Notes under the pieces: model-generated
The model's database searches: none
The model's input: only the letters and a program-made list of their open reading frames with translations
Told to the model about the DNA's origin: nothing
Shown: positions 26,172-34,723 of the stretch, in pieces
How the letters are laid out: each line of letters starts with the position of its first letter
How positions within the stretch are numbered: position 1 is the stretch's first letter
Position numbers and translations under genes: made by a program
Source: Arenimonas soli
Lineage (GTDB): Bacteria > Pseudomonadota > Gammaproteobacteria > Xanthomonadales > Xanthomonadaceae
Assembly: GCF_014643775.1 (NCBI RefSeq)
Contig: NZ_BMKC01000001.1
Span: forward strand, 744,001-808,000
Length of the DNA stretch: 64,000 nucleotides
Direction of reading: 5' to 3'

Positions 26172-27132
26172 GGGGCATCAGCGCCAGGGCGCGCAGGCAG
26201 GCGTGGCGGTGCTCCGGGCCGCGGCCAGGGCCGAGGGTGGCCGGCGGCAGGTGCAGCCGGTAGCGGTGGCCCAGGCGTTCGGCGTCCACCACCCAGCGTG
26301 CCAGGCGGCGGATGCGGGCTTCATGGGCCATGCCGTGCAGCGCCTGCCAGTCGAGCTCGAGTTCGCGCGGGGCACTTGCTTCGTATTCGCGCACCAGCAG
26401 GCGATCGGTGCGCGCGGACGGCTTCCAGGCCACCTGCTTGAGCGCGTCGCCGGGCCGGTATTCGCGCAGGTGGTGCGGCTGTTCGCCGTGCTGCCGGGTG
26501 CGGCGCGAGGTGCTGTCGCCGCCGTGGTCGGGCAGCGGCACCTCGCCCGATTCCGGGCAGGGGTAGACCAGCAGCCGGGTGCGTGGCAGCAGCCAGGTCC
26601 AGGCCCGGGCCAGGCCCAGCGGCCGGATCGTGGACAGGCGCAGCCGGCCGACGTCGAACCAGCCGCGGCGCTGCGTGGGCAGGGGCAGGGTGATTTCGGC
26701 CCGCTCACCGGGAGCCAGGTCGAGGAAACCTTCGGCCTCGCCCGCGCGCAGCTCCAGGCCGGGACGGCGGCGTTGGCCGGTGGCTTCGAAGGCGGCGCGC
26801 ACCGCGAGGGGCTGGCCGGCGAACACGGGTTCGGCATGCAGCGCCACCAGCCGCAGGCCCGACAGGGTCAGGTGGGCCTGCACCAGGCTGTTGTGCGCCA
26901 CCGCGATGGTGACGAAGGCCAGCAGCAGGGCGGGATTGTTGTTGTAGTTCAGGCCGCCCAGGACCATGGCCAGCAGCATCAGCGACAGGAACAGGCCGAA
27001 GCCCGTGGGCAGCACGTAGATGCGGCGCCGGTCGATGTGCACCGGCAGGTCCTCGACCTGGCGCGGTTTGACCAGCGGCAGGCGGGCGAGCCGTTCGCTG
27101 AAGCGGTCGACCAGGTCGGGCGTGCGCGCCAC
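26164..27132 (-). CDS. DUF58 domain protein
   Basis: A 322-residue membrane-anchored protein. Two hydrophobic segments (about 38-62 and 66-85) are followed by a beta-rich region and the DUF58 signature HHLREYRPGDALKQVAWKPSARTDRLLVREYE, a VWA-like fold. It is consistently found with MoxR ATPases and transglutaminases and probably serves as a MoxR partner in assembling or activating an envelope complex. It lies 3 bp after moxR and overlaps tgpA. Confidence 0.92.
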   Translation of the reverse strand: MARTPDLVDRFSERLARLPLVKPRQVEDLPVHIDRRRIYVLPTGFGLFLSLMLLAMVLGGLNYNNNPALLLAFVTIAVAHNSLVQAHLTLSGLRLVALHAEPVFAGQPLAVRAAFEATGQRRRPGLELRAGEAEGFLDLAPGERAEITLPLPTQRRGWFDVGRLRLSTIRPLGLARAWTWLLPRTRLLVYPCPESGEVPLPDHGGDSTSRRTRQHGEQPHHLREYRPGDALKQVAWKPSARTDRLLVREYEASAPRELELDWQALHGMAHEARIRRLARWVVDAERLGHRYRLHLPPATLGPGRGPEHRHACLRALALMPHG

Positions 27133-27135
27133 GGC

Positions 27136-28089
27136 TCAGTCCACGGCCACCGCGCGAAGGATGCCGTGGGCGAGCGAATCGCGGCCCTCGGCTTCCGATT
27201 CGGGCACCAGCCGGTGCGCTGAAACAGCGGCGAACAGGGCCTGCACGTCTTCGGGAAGCGCGTGGTCGCGACCGTCAAGCAGGGCCAGGGCGCGGGCGCC
27301 GCGCAGCAGGCCCAGGCCCGCGCGCGGCGAAAGCCCGACCTGCACGCCCGGGTGCCGGCGGCTTTCCTGTAGCAGCGCCTGCACGTAGGCCACCAGGGCG
27401 TCACTGGCATGCACGTTGCCCACCGCGGTGCGCAGGGCAAGCACCTCGTCGGCGGACAGGCGCGGCATCGAGTGGGCGATGAGGTCGCGGCGGTCGGCGC
27501 CGGCCAGCATCTCGCGTTCGGCGCCGGCATCGGGATAGCCCAGGTGCAGGCGCAGCAGGAAGCGGTCCATCTGGGAATCGGGCAGCGGGAAGGTGCCGGC
27601 CAGGTCCACCGGGTTTTGCGTGGCGATGACGAAAAACGGCTGCGACAGCGAATGCGTGGTGCCGTCGAGCGTCACCTGGTGTTCGGCCATGGCTTCGAGC
27701 AGGGCGCTCTGGGTGCGCGGCGGCGCGCGGTTGATTTCATCGGCCAGCAGCAGCTGGGTGAACACGGGGCCGGGGTGGAACCGGAACTCGCGCGCCGCCT
27801 GGTCGTAGATGGACACGCCGATGATGTCCGAGGGCAGCAGGTCGGAGGTGAACTGCATGCGCTGGAATTCCAGGCCCAGGGTCGCGGCCATGGCCCGCGC
27901 CAGGGTGGTCTTGCCCAGCCCCGGCAGGTCTTCGATGAGCAGGTGGCCACCGGCAAGCAAGGTGGTGAACGCCAGCCGCACTTCGCGGGGTTTGCCCAGC
28001 ACCAGCTGGTTGACCTGGGCCAGGGCGTCGTCGAGGGCCTGGCGGGTGCGCTCGGGTAGGATGTCGGCGTCTTTGGCCTGCGCGTGCAT
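27136..28089 (-). CDS. MoxR-family AAA+ ATPase
   Basis: A 317-residue AAA+ chaperone of the MoxR proper group. Walker A is EDLPGLGKTTLA (Gly57-Thr61), Walker B LLLADEINRAPP, sensor 1 VIATQNPVD, and a RF-type arginine finger region lies near MDRFLLRL. It is thought to remodel or insert cofactors into VWA-containing partners such as the adjoining DUF58 protein. The ATG at 28089 was preferred over longer forms that run into the divergent gene. It is the first gene of the four-gene minus-strand operon. Confidence 0.93.
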   Translation of the reverse strand: MHAQAKDADILPERTRQALDDALAQVNQLVLGKPREVRLAFTTLLAGGHLLIEDLPGLGKTTLARAMAATLGLEFQRMQFTSDLLPSDIIGVSIYDQAAREFRFHPGPVFTQLLLADEINRAPPRTQSALLEAMAEHQVTLDGTTHSLSQPFFVIATQNPVDLAGTFPLPDSQMDRFLLRLHLGYPDAGAEREMLAGADRRDLIAHSMPRLSADEVLALRTAVGNVHASDALVAYVQALLQESRRHPGVQVGLSPRAGLGLLRGARALALLDGRDHALPEDVQALFAAVSAHRLVPESEAEGRDSLAHGILRAVAVD

Positions 28090-28127
28090 GCGTGCGTCCC
28101 GGCGTTGAGTTGAAGGAAGGATACCTT

Positions 28128-30050
28128 GTGGATGCTGGCATGCGGACCAGTTCGAAACGCGTGAAGTTCCTTGTGCTGTGGGCTTTGTTGCTGCTGGCGA
28201 AGCTGGTGCTGGCGGCCACGCTGCAGCCATTCGGCGACGAAGCCTTTTATGCCTGGGAAGCGCGGCACCCGGCCTGGGTCTATTCCGACCTGCCCGGGCT
28301 GACCGCCTGGATCGCGTGGCTCGGCGCGCAAGTCGGCGGGCCGGGCGTGTTCGCGCTGCGCCTGCCGTTCGTGCTGCTTGGCGCGGCCCTGCCCTGGCTG
28401 GTCGTGCGCATCACGCGGCGCTGGTTCGGCGCCGAGGCCGGCTGGCAGGCGGGCCTGCTGGCGCTGCTGATGCCGCTGGGTGGGCTGATGGGCCTGCTGG
28501 CCTTGCCGGACGTGCCGATGCTGGTGGCGGCGCTGCTGTGCCTGGATGCGTTCGCGTCGCTGATGCGCCGGGTCACGGTCTGGGGCCTCGTGCAGCTGGC
28601 GCTTGCCCTGGCGATGGGTGCGTTTGCGCACTACCGTTTCGCCCTGGTGGTGCTGGCCGGTGCCGCTGGCCTGGCCTGCACGCCCGCGGGTCGCGCCCTG
28701 CTGCGACATCCGGGACTATGGCTTGCGCTGGCGATCGGGGCGCTGGCCTGGGCGCCGGTGCTTGCCTGGAACCTGTCGCACGCGGGCGCCGGCCTGGGCT
28801 TCCAGTTCGTCGACCGCCATCCCTGGCAGCCGCAGTGGCGAGGCCTGTGGTGGCCACTGGTGCAGGGGCTGCTGCTGACGCCCCTGCTGGCCTGGCTGCT
28901 GGGCCGGTCCTTGCTTGAGTGCTGGCGTCGCCGGCGCGACAGCGAACCGGCCTGGGCTTTCATGCTGGGCCTGGGCCTGGTGGCGGTGCCCGGCTATTTC
29001 GTCTTCGGATTTTTCACCGACGCCGAACGCGTGACCTTCCACTGGCCGCTGGCGGGCTGGCTGGCGCTGTGCTGCGTGGCGCCGCCGGTGCTGGCGCGCT
29101 GGCCGTCCCGGGCGCGCCGCCTGCTGCACGCCACCGCGGGGCTGGGTCTGGCGGCGATGCTGGCCTACCTGGCCCTGCTTGCCAGTGCACAAGGACGCAG
29201 TTCGCTGGCTGCGGGCCCGGCATACGCCGACAACTTCAGCGGCTGGTCGGAAGTCGCGACGGCGGTGCGCGACGATCTGCGCGCCATGCCGGACGACACG
29301 CTGCTGGTGGCCGACAACTTCATGCTGGCCGCGCAGCTGCGGCTGGCGCTGGGGCGCGACGACGTGCGTGTGCTGCCGCATCCGATCAACCAAAAGCACG
29401 GCCGGGAGGTGCAGCTTGCGACCTGGGGCCTGCTCGACGATGGCGCGCAGGACTGGGCGGGTCGGCCGGTCCTGCTGGTGCTCGAGGACACGGCGCGGCC
29501 GCTGCGCCAGCGGCTGGCGGGTTACCGGGAACTGTGCGACCGCGTCGGCCGCCTGCCGGTGCCCCGCGTGCTGAACGTGGACCACGGCCGCAAGCGCTTC
29601 CTGCGTTTCGTGCTCGGGGAGGCCGTCGCGACGGGGCCGGCGGGCGGGTGCAGGTTGCCCGCGCTGGCCTGGCTCGAGACGCCGGCACGCGGCGATACCC
29701 TGGCGCCGGGCGACGAGGTCCGCGGCTGGGCGCTAGCGTCGGGCAGTGGCATCACCCGGGTCGAGCTGCGGCTCGGCGGAGAGGTCGTGGCGGGGCTGGA
29801 GCCCGACTTGCCGCGACCGGACGTGGCGGCTTACTGGGGGCTGGGCCCGGACGACGGCGACCGGTTCGGCTTTCGCTTCGCGATGCCTGCTGTCCCCGGC
29901 GTGCCCGCGGGCCGGGCCTGGCTGGCGCTGCGGCTGTACACCGCCGATGGCGGGGTCGAGGACTGGCCGGCGCAGCCGGTGCGGTGGCGCCCGTCAGGGC
30001 AATCGGAAGCCGGCGCGGCGCAGGGCGGCCGAGAGGCTGATCAGCGGTAG
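28128..30050 (+). CDS. GT39/PMT-like membrane glycosyltransferase with C-terminal Ig-like domain
   Basis: An integral membrane glycosyltransferase of the ArnT/PMT_2 clan, about 640 residues. The first periplasmic loop carries FGDEAFYAWEARHPAWVYSDLPGLTAW with the acidic residues expected for polyprenyl-phosphate-sugar-dependent GT-C enzymes. About ten hydrophobic helices follow up to residue 375. A soluble region (about 380-510) precedes a beta-rich domain near 515-625 with RGWALASGSGITRVELRLGGE, which resembles small Ig-like modules attached to envelope proteins. Start: GTG 28128 with GAAGGAAGG about eight bases upstream; ATG 28140 is possible. The acceptor is unknown. The last 57 bp overlap maf on the other strand. 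Confidence 0.85.
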   Translation: MDAGMRTSSKRVKFLVLWALLLLAKLVLAATLQPFGDEAFYAWEARHPAWVYSDLPGLTAWIAWLGAQVGGPGVFALRLPFVLLGAALPWLVVRITRRWFGAEAGWQAGLLALLMPLGGLMGLLALPDVPMLVAALLCLDAFASLMRRVTVWGLVQLALALAMGAFAHYRFALVVLAGAAGLACTPAGRALLRHPGLWLALAIGALAWAPVLAWNLSHAGAGLGFQFVDRHPWQPQWRGLWWPLVQGLLLTPLLAWLLGRSLLECWRRRRDSEPAWAFMLGLGLVAVPGYFVFGFFTDAERVTFHWPLAGWLALCCVAPPVLARWPSRARRLLHATAGLGLAAMLAYLALLASAQGRSSLAAGPAYADNFSGWSEVATAVRDDLRAMPDDTLLVADNFMLAAQLRLALGRDDVRVLPHPINQKHGREVQLATWGLLDDGAQDWAGRPVLLVLEDTARPLRQRLAGYRELCDRVGRLPVPRVLNVDHGRKRFLRFVLGEAVATGPAGGCRLPALAWLETPARGDTLAPGDEVRGWALASGSGITRVELRLGGEVVAGLEPDLPRPDVAAYWGLGPDDGDRFGFRFAMPAVPGVPAGRAWLALRLYTADGGVEDWPAQPVRWRPSGQSEAGAAQGGREADQR

Positions 30051-30572
30051 GCCGACCAGGGCCGTGGGGTCCTGGGTCTGGATCGCTTCGAACAGGCAGA
30101 TGCCCAAGCCTTCGCACTTGAAGCTGCCGGCGCAGTCCAGCGGCTGCTCGGCGGCCACGTAGCGCGCGACTTCGTCGGGGTCCAGGTCGCGGAATCGGAC
30201 CACGGTGAGGTCTTCGCCCGCGAACAGCCCCCCATCGGCTTGCCGGAACAGGCAAAAAGCGGTGTGGAAGTGCTGCTCCCGGCCCGAGGCGGCCAGCAGC
30301 TGGGCCACCGCCGCGGCGTCGTCGCCGGGTTTGCCGACCGGCTGGCCGTCGCGTTCGGCGACCTGGTCCGATCCGATGACCCAGGCCCCGGGATGGGCCG
30401 CCGCCACCGCGCGGGCCTTGGCTTCGGCCAGTCGGCGGGCCAGGGCCAGCGGGCTTTCGCCCGGCAGCGGGCTTTCGTCCACGTGCGGGCGCTCGACGCT
30501 GAAGGGCAGGGCGAGGCGTTCGAGCAGTTCGCGCCGGTAGCGCGAAGTAGAGGCCAGGACGAGGGGCGTCAC
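29994..30572 (-). CDS. maf: Maf-family nucleoside triphosphate pyrophosphatase (YceF type)
   Basis: Hydrolyses non-canonical nucleotides (7-methyl-GTP in the YceF branch) to monophosphates. The protein is 192 residues, with Maf signatures LVLASTSRYRRELL, HVDESPLPGESP, VIGSDQVAERDGQ, the GKPGD loop and the C-terminal CAGSFKCEGLGI. The YceF branch fits its place beside yceD-rpmF, as in E. coli. It overlaps the GT39 gene tail to tail by 57 bp and is preceded, with an ATGA overlap, by an unknown membrane-anchored protein. Confidence 0.93.
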   Translation of the reverse strand: MTPLVLASTSRYRRELLERLALPFSVERPHVDESPLPGESPLALARRLAEAKARAVAAAHPGAWVIGSDQVAERDGQPVGKPGDDAAAVAQLLAASGREQHFHTAFCLFRQADGGLFAGEDLTVVRFRDLDPDEVARYVAAEQPLDCAGSFKCEGLGICLFEAIQTQDPTALVGLPLISLSAALRRAGFRLP

Positions 30573-31051
30573 GGCTTCGATGCTGGCCGGCGCAGGGTGG
30601 GCGGCTCGCGTTCGGCGGCGCGCTCGCTGGCTTCGGTGGCCTTGGCCAGTTCGGCGCCGGCGCGTTCAAGCTCCGCCAGGCCGCTGGCCAGGCGTTCGCG
30701 GGCCCGGTCCAGGGCGGCGCAGGCAGCGTCGAGTTCGGCCTGGCGGGCCTCCTGGCCGTGGTGTTTGATCCACAGGCGGTGCTGGAGCAGGTCGCGTTTG
30801 GCTTCGCGCACGGGCAGGGCGCTTCCCAGCGAGGCCTGGGCCACGGCCGCCATGTCGGCCGGCACCCGCCCGACCACGGCCTGCAGGGACTGCATGTGCA
30901 CCTGGCTGCGGTCGAGCAGGCCTTCCATTTCGTCGGCGAGGTCGAGCAGGCGCACCAGGCTGCGGTCCCGTCGCCGCCCGCGCAGGATCCACCAGAGCAA
31001 GGCGACGGCCAGGGCCAGGCAGGCCAGCCCGAGGGTTATGAGGGTATCCAT
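30569..31051 (-). CDS. Unknown membrane-anchored coiled-coil protein upstream of maf
   Basis: 160 residues. An N-terminal hydrophobic helix (about 4-24, LITLGLACLALAVALLWWIL) is followed by a basic stretch and then a long charged Ala/Leu/Glu heptad region that looks like a coiled coil to the C-terminus. I do not recognise the family. It overlaps maf as ATGA and starts 117 bp from the divergent yceD. Confidence 0.7.
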   Translation of the reverse strand: MDTLITLGLACLALAVALLWWILRGRRRDRSLVRLLDLADEMEGLLDRSQVHMQSLQAVVGRVPADMAAVAQASLGSALPVREAKRDLLQHRLWIKHHGQEARQAELDAACAALDRARERLASGLAELERAGAELAKATEASERAAEREPPTLRRPASKP

Positions 31052-31130
31052 GCGGTTTTCCGTTGGCTGGGGGCAGTCTGCACCAGCCCCGCGGCGGGCG
31101 GCAAACCCCTGTCGCTGCAACCACTTGGGT

Positions 31131-31159
31131 TTGACATCGGTAGCAGCGGAGCCTAAAAT
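31131..31159 (+). promoter_or_regulatory. Near-consensus sigma-70 promoter of the yceD-rpmF-fab operon
   Basis: TTGACA (31131-31136, six of six) and TAAAAT (31154-31159, five of six) are separated by exactly 17 bases. The -10 element ends only nine bases before the yceD ATG, so initiation at the normal distance would give a leader of about two to four bases. Confidence 0.9.
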
Positions 31160-31168
31160 CCCGCGCTT

Positions 31169-31681
31169 ATGTCCGCTCCCTTGCCCCCTGTGCTTGATGC
31201 CTGGCGCATGGTTGCGGCCAAACGGCTGTTCGATGGCCGCCTGCCGCTTTCCGGGATGCCCCGGCTGCGGCCGGTGCTGGCGGATGCCGAGGGAGATTGC
31301 CGGTTCGAGGTCGAATTCGGCGTGGACGCGTTGGGAATGCGCTACGTCGAAGTGCGTGCCGAGGCCGAATTGCCGCTGCTGTGCCAGCGTACGCTCGAAA
31401 GGTTCCTGCATCCGGTGCGCATAGACCAGCGCCTGGGCCTGATCACCGACGAGTCGCAGGAAGCAGCCTTGCCGGAGGGCGTCGAACCCCTCCTGCTCGA
31501 CGCCAGTGGCGAGCTCAACCCTGCCGGCCTGGTCGAGGACGAACTCATCCTTGCCGTGCCGGTGGTACCGATCGACCCCGATTCTGCGGAAATCGAGGCC
31601 AACTGGCCCGATGAAGCCGAAGAGGATGAGAAACCAAACCCTTTCGCCGCGCTCGCCGCGTTGAAGGAACAGAAGAAGTAG
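31169..31681 (+). CDS. yceD: YceD/DUF177 23S rRNA accumulation protein
   Basis: A 170-residue acidic protein needed in E. coli for normal 23S rRNA accumulation. It aligns with E. coli YceD through [30 protein letters not shown] and the C-terminal [16 protein letters not shown]. The CxxC of E. coli (CQRC) is reduced to a single cysteine (CQRT) here. The ATG at 31169 matches the E. coli N-terminus, yet no Shine-Dalgarno is possible if the promoter just upstream is used, so translation is probably leaderless. It is followed 13 bp later by rpmF, as in most proteobacteria. Confidence 0.94.
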   Translation: MSAPLPPVLDAWRMVAAKRLFDGRLPLSGMPRLRPVLADAEGDCRFEVEFGVDALGMRYVEVRAEAELPLLCQRTLERFLHPVRIDQRLGLITDESQEAALPEGVEPLLLDASGELNPAGLVEDELILAVPVVPIDPDSAEIEANWPDEAEEDEKPNPFAALAALKEQKK

Positions 31682-31694
31682 TTGGAGACAAGCC

Positions 31695-31889
31695 ATGGCC
31701 GTCCAGAAGTCCCGTGTTTCCCCGTCCCGCCGCGGCCAGCGCCGCGCGCACGACTCCCTCACCGCCAAGCAGCTGGCCACCGACCCGACCACGGGCGAGA
31801 CCCACCTGCGTCACCACGTGACCAAGGACGGCTACTACCGCGGTCGCAAGGTCATCGCCACCAAGACCTCGGTGGTCGAGGAAGACTGA
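31695..31889 (+). CDS. rpmF: Ribosomal protein bL32
   Basis: A 64-residue basic protein of the 50S subunit, starting [22 protein letters not shown]. The four-cysteine zinc motif found in some bL32 proteins is absent (a C-minus form). GGAGA lies upstream of the ATG. It is followed by two hairpins and then fabH, without plsX. Confidence 0.98.
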   Translation: MAVQKSRVSPSRRGQRRAHDSLTAKQLATDPTTGETHLRHHVTKDGYYRGRKVIATKTSVVEED

Positions 31890-31905
31890 GGCCGTTGGCT
31901 GCGCC

Positions 31906-31963
31906 CTGCCGTCGCAGGGAGTGGCCCCACGTGAGCCTTGCGCGGCGGGCCAGGCCCGCCGCG
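31906..31963 (+). terminator. Two strong hairpins between rpmF and fabH
   Basis: First hairpin: CCCTGC / GCAGGG with a four-base loop (31906-31921). Second: a perfect GCGGCGGGCC / GGCCCGCCGC inverted repeat around one base (31942-31962), extendable by a C-G pair. No clear T-run follows, so partial termination or mRNA processing is more likely than a full stop. This could let rpmF be expressed above the fab genes. Confidence 0.55.
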
Positions 31964-31995
31964 TGTGTTTCTGACGGTTGGCAGAGGAAGTGACC

Positions 31996-32970
31996 ATGGC
32001 CGTGTTCTCGCGTATTGCAGGGACGGGCAGCGCCCTGCCCGAAAAGGTCCTGACCAACAAGGACCTCGAACAGTTCGTCGAAACCACCGACGAGTGGATC
32101 GCGTCGCGCACCGGTATCCGCCAGCGCCACGTCGTGGCCGAGGGTGAAACCACCGCCGACCTCGCCGAGCGCGCCGCGCGTGCGGCCATGGAAGCGGCCG
32201 GCGTCACCGCCGACCAGCTGGACATGATCATCCTGGGCACCACCACGCCCGACCTGATCTTCCCGTCCACGGCCTGCCTGGTGCAGCACCGCCTGGGCGC
32301 CAACGGCTGCGCCGCGTTCGACGTCAACGCCGCCTGCTCGGGCTTCATCTACGCGCTCAGCGTCGCCGATGCCTTTGTGCGCTCGGGCAATGCCCGCACC
32401 GTGCTGGTGATCGGCGCCGAAACCCTGACCCGCATGCTCGACTGGTCCGACCGCAACACCTGCGTGCTGTTCGGCGACGGCGCCGGCGCGGTGGTGCTCA
32501 AGGCCGATGCCGAGGCCGGCATCCTCTCGACCCACCTGCATGCCGACGGTGGCAAGAAGAACCTGCTGTACAACCCCGTTGGCGTGTCCGTCGGCTTCAA
32601 GCCCGAAGAGAAGAACGCCGGCGTGCGCGTGCTGATGACCGGCAACGAGGTCTTCAAGCATGCCGTCAAGGCCCTGGACGCGGTGGTTGATGAAACCCTC
32701 GCCGCCAATGGCCTGGACAAGTCCGACCTGGACTGGCTGATCCCGCACCAGGCCAACCTGCGCATCATCGAGGCCACCGCCAAGCGGCTGGAAATGCCGA
32801 TGGACCGGGTCATCGTCACCGTGCACAAGCACGGCAACACGTCCTCGGGCTCGGTGCCGCTGGCGCTGGACGAAGCCGTGCGCTCGGGCAAGGTGCAGCG
32901 GGGCCAGCTGCTGCTGCTCGAGGCCTTCGGTGGTGGCTTCACCTGGGGCTCGGCGCTCATCCGCTACTGA
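31996..32970 (+). CDS. fabH: 3-oxoacyl-ACP synthase III (KAS III)
   Basis: Starts fatty-acid chains by condensing an acyl-CoA with malonyl-ACP. The protein is 324 residues, with the KAS III triad Cys114 ([11 protein letters not shown]), His251 (PHQANLR) and Asn281 (KHGNTSSGS), and the C-terminal [13 protein letters not shown]. The ATG at 31996 has GAGGAA eight bases upstream; an in-frame TTG 18 bp earlier is weaker. Its downstream neighbour is an unexpected kinase-like gene. Confidence 0.97.
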   Translation: MAVFSRIAGTGSALPEKVLTNKDLEQFVETTDEWIASRTGIRQRHVVAEGETTADLAERAARAAMEAAGVTADQLDMIILGTTTPDLIFPSTACLVQHRLGANGCAAFDVNAACSGFIYALSVADAFVRSGNARTVLVIGAETLTRMLDWSDRNTCVLFGDGAGAVVLKADAEAGILSTHLHADGGKKNLLYNPVGVSVGFKPEEKNAGVRVLMTGNEVFKHAVKALDAVVDETLAANGLDKSDLDWLIPHQANLRIIEATAKRLEMPMDRVIVTVHKHGNTSSGSVPLALDEAVRSGKVQRGQLLLLEAFGGGFTWGSALIRY

Positions 32971-32972
32971 CC

Positions 32973-33692
32973 ATGGCGGCCACGCGCGTCCAGCGCGAAA
33001 GCTGGCAGGGCCAGGTCGCCTGGCGCAAGACCTATGCCGAGGGCGGCCGTCGCCGCCGCGTCGCCGCGCTGCGCTGGGTGGCGCGACGCCTGGGTGCGAA
33101 CGCGCTGCTGGCGCCCATGCCGCTGTCGCCCGAACTGGCCTGCCGTACCGAGCAGGCGATGATCAACCGCCTCGCCGCGCTGGGCGCCCACGTGCCGCCC
33201 TTGCTGGCCGTTGCAGATCGCGAACTCCTGCTCGGTGACCTGGGGCCGACCCTGGCCGTGGCCTGCCGCGCCGAGGCCGACGCCGGCAAACGTCGCGAGC
33301 TCGTGCAGCTTGGCCTGGACGCACTGGCGTCCCTGCATGCAAGCGGCGGCTACCTGAGCCAGGCCTTCGCCCGCAACATGACCCTGCGCGACGGCCGGAT
33401 CGGATTCATCGACCTCGAGGAAGATCCCTGCACGATGATGTCGCTGCCGGCGGCGCAGGCGCGCGACGTGTTGTTCTACGCACACTCGACCGCGCGTTTC
33501 CTTTCCGGCCAGCCGGGCGAACACGCCCGCCTGCTGCAGGCCCACCTGGCGCGCGAAGCCCCCGAGGTGCGCCGTGAGGTCGCGCGCACGGCGTCGAGGC
33601 TCGCCTGGCTGGCGCCCCTGGCCAAACCTTTCGGCCGGCGCTCGCGCGACGTCGCCGAAGCCCTGGCCAGCCTGGCGCGCGCCACCGCCTGA
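32973..33692 (+). CDS. Atypical kinase-like protein inserted between fabH and fabD
   Basis: 239 residues, basic at the N-terminus. The pattern resembles small lipopolysaccharide/BUD32-type kinases: VAWRKTYAEGG as a possible beta-3 lysine strand (Lys19), helical LACRTEQAMINRLAALG, the hinge LLLGDLGPTL, then YLSQAFARNMTLRDGRIGFIDLEEDP. The usual HxDxxxxN catalytic loop appears changed: Asn135 is kept, but the residue at the Asp position is Gln130. The metal-binding aspartate (Asp147 in FIDLE) is kept. It may therefore be a pseudokinase or a diverged phosphotransferase. It starts 2 bp after fabH and is followed by 73 bp before fabD. The name and substrate are unknown. Confidence 0.72.
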   Translation: MAATRVQRESWQGQVAWRKTYAEGGRRRRVAALRWVARRLGANALLAPMPLSPELACRTEQAMINRLAALGAHVPPLLAVADRELLLGDLGPTLAVACRAEADAGKRRELVQLGLDALASLHASGGYLSQAFARNMTLRDGRIGFIDLEEDPCTMMSLPAAQARDVLFYAHSTARFLSGQPGEHARLLQAHLAREAPEVRREVARTASRLAWLAPLAKPFGRRSRDVAEALASLARATA

Positions 33693-33765
33693 CCCTACGC
33701 GGCGGTACAGACGTTTTTGCGGCTGCCTCGCTTATCATTCTCCGATTACGCACACCGGACCGCCG

Positions 33766-34707
33766 ATGAGCCAGACCATCGCTTTCGTGTTTCCCGGCCA
33801 GGGTTCCCAGTCGCTGGGCATGCTGGCCGAACTCGCCGCCGCCCACCCCGAGGCGCGCGCCGCTTTCGACGAAGCCTCGGAAGGCGCCGGCGTGGACCTG
33901 TGGGCGCTGTCGCAGCAGGGTCCCGAGGACCGGCTCAACCAGACCGAGTTCACCCAACCGGCCCTGCTTGCCGCCGGCGTGGCCACCTGGCGCGCCTGGT
34001 GCGCGCGCGGCGGCGCCCGGCCGCAGCTGCTGGCCGGCCACAGCCTGGGTGAATACGCGGCGCTGGTCGCCGCCGGTTCGCTGGCGCTTGCCGACGCCGC
34101 GCGCCTGGTGCGCGAGCGCGGCCGGCTGATGCAGCAGTCGGTGCCCGCAGGCACCGGCGCCATGGCCGCGGTGCTGGGCACCGAAGACGAACTGGTTGCG
34201 GAAGTCTGCACCGCCGTTTCCGGCGACGACATCGTGGTGCCGGCGAACTTCAACTCACCGGGCCAGGTGGTCATCGGTGGCCACGCCGCCGCGGTGGACC
34301 GCGCCATCGCGGAGCTGCAGGCGCGCGGCGTGCGCAAGCTGGTGAAGCTGGCGGTGTCGGTGCCTTCGCACACGCCGCTGATGCGCGAGGCGGCGAACCG
34401 CCTTTCCGAGGTCATGGCCGGCATGGACTGGCGCGAGCCGCAGCTGCCGGTGGTGCAGAACGTGGACGGCGAAGTGCACGAAGGCGTGCAGGCCATCCGC
34501 GACGCGCTGGTGCGCCAGCTCTACCTGCCGGTGCGCTGGACCGAGTGCGTGCAGGCCCTGGCCGCGAAGGGCGCCACCCGGATCGCCGAATGCGGCCCCG
34601 GCAAGGTGCTCACCGGCCTGGCCAAGCGCATCGACAAAACCCTCGACGCCCGCGCCCTCGGCACCCCCGCCGACTTCGACGCGGCCCTGTCGGATTGGAA
34701 AAGCTGA
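33766..34707 (+). CDS. fabD: Malonyl-CoA:ACP transacylase
   Basis: Loads malonyl groups onto acyl carrier protein. The protein is 313 residues. It has the N-terminal FVFPGQGSQ, the nucleophile elbow GHSLGEY (Ser93), the QQSVPAGTGAMAAVLG region and SVPSHTPLM with the catalytic histidine near residue 202. The upstream ribosome-binding site is weak. It is followed 16 bp later by fabG. Confidence 0.97.
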   Translation: MSQTIAFVFPGQGSQSLGMLAELAAAHPEARAAFDEASEGAGVDLWALSQQGPEDRLNQTEFTQPALLAAGVATWRAWCARGGARPQLLAGHSLGEYAALVAAGSLALADAARLVRERGRLMQQSVPAGTGAMAAVLGTEDELVAEVCTAVSGDDIVVPANFNSPGQVVIGGHAAAVDRAIAELQARGVRKLVKLAVSVPSHTPLMREAANRLSEVMAGMDWREPQLPVVQNVDGEVHEGVQAIRDALVRQLYLPVRWTECVQALAAKGATRIAECGPGKVLTGLAKRIDKTLDARALGTPADFDAALSDWKS

Positions 34708-34723
34708 TTCTGGAGAACTGCAG

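Noticed and set aside
29994-30050. Frameshift suspected in the GT39/maf overlap
   Set aside because: Both proteins have plausible ends and Maf keeps its conserved C-terminus, so a genuine tail-to-tail overlap is simpler.
33714-33738. Promoter ahead of fabD (TTGCGG / TATCAT)
   Set aside because: The two boxes are only ten bases apart, too close for sigma-70; TATCAT alone is not enough.
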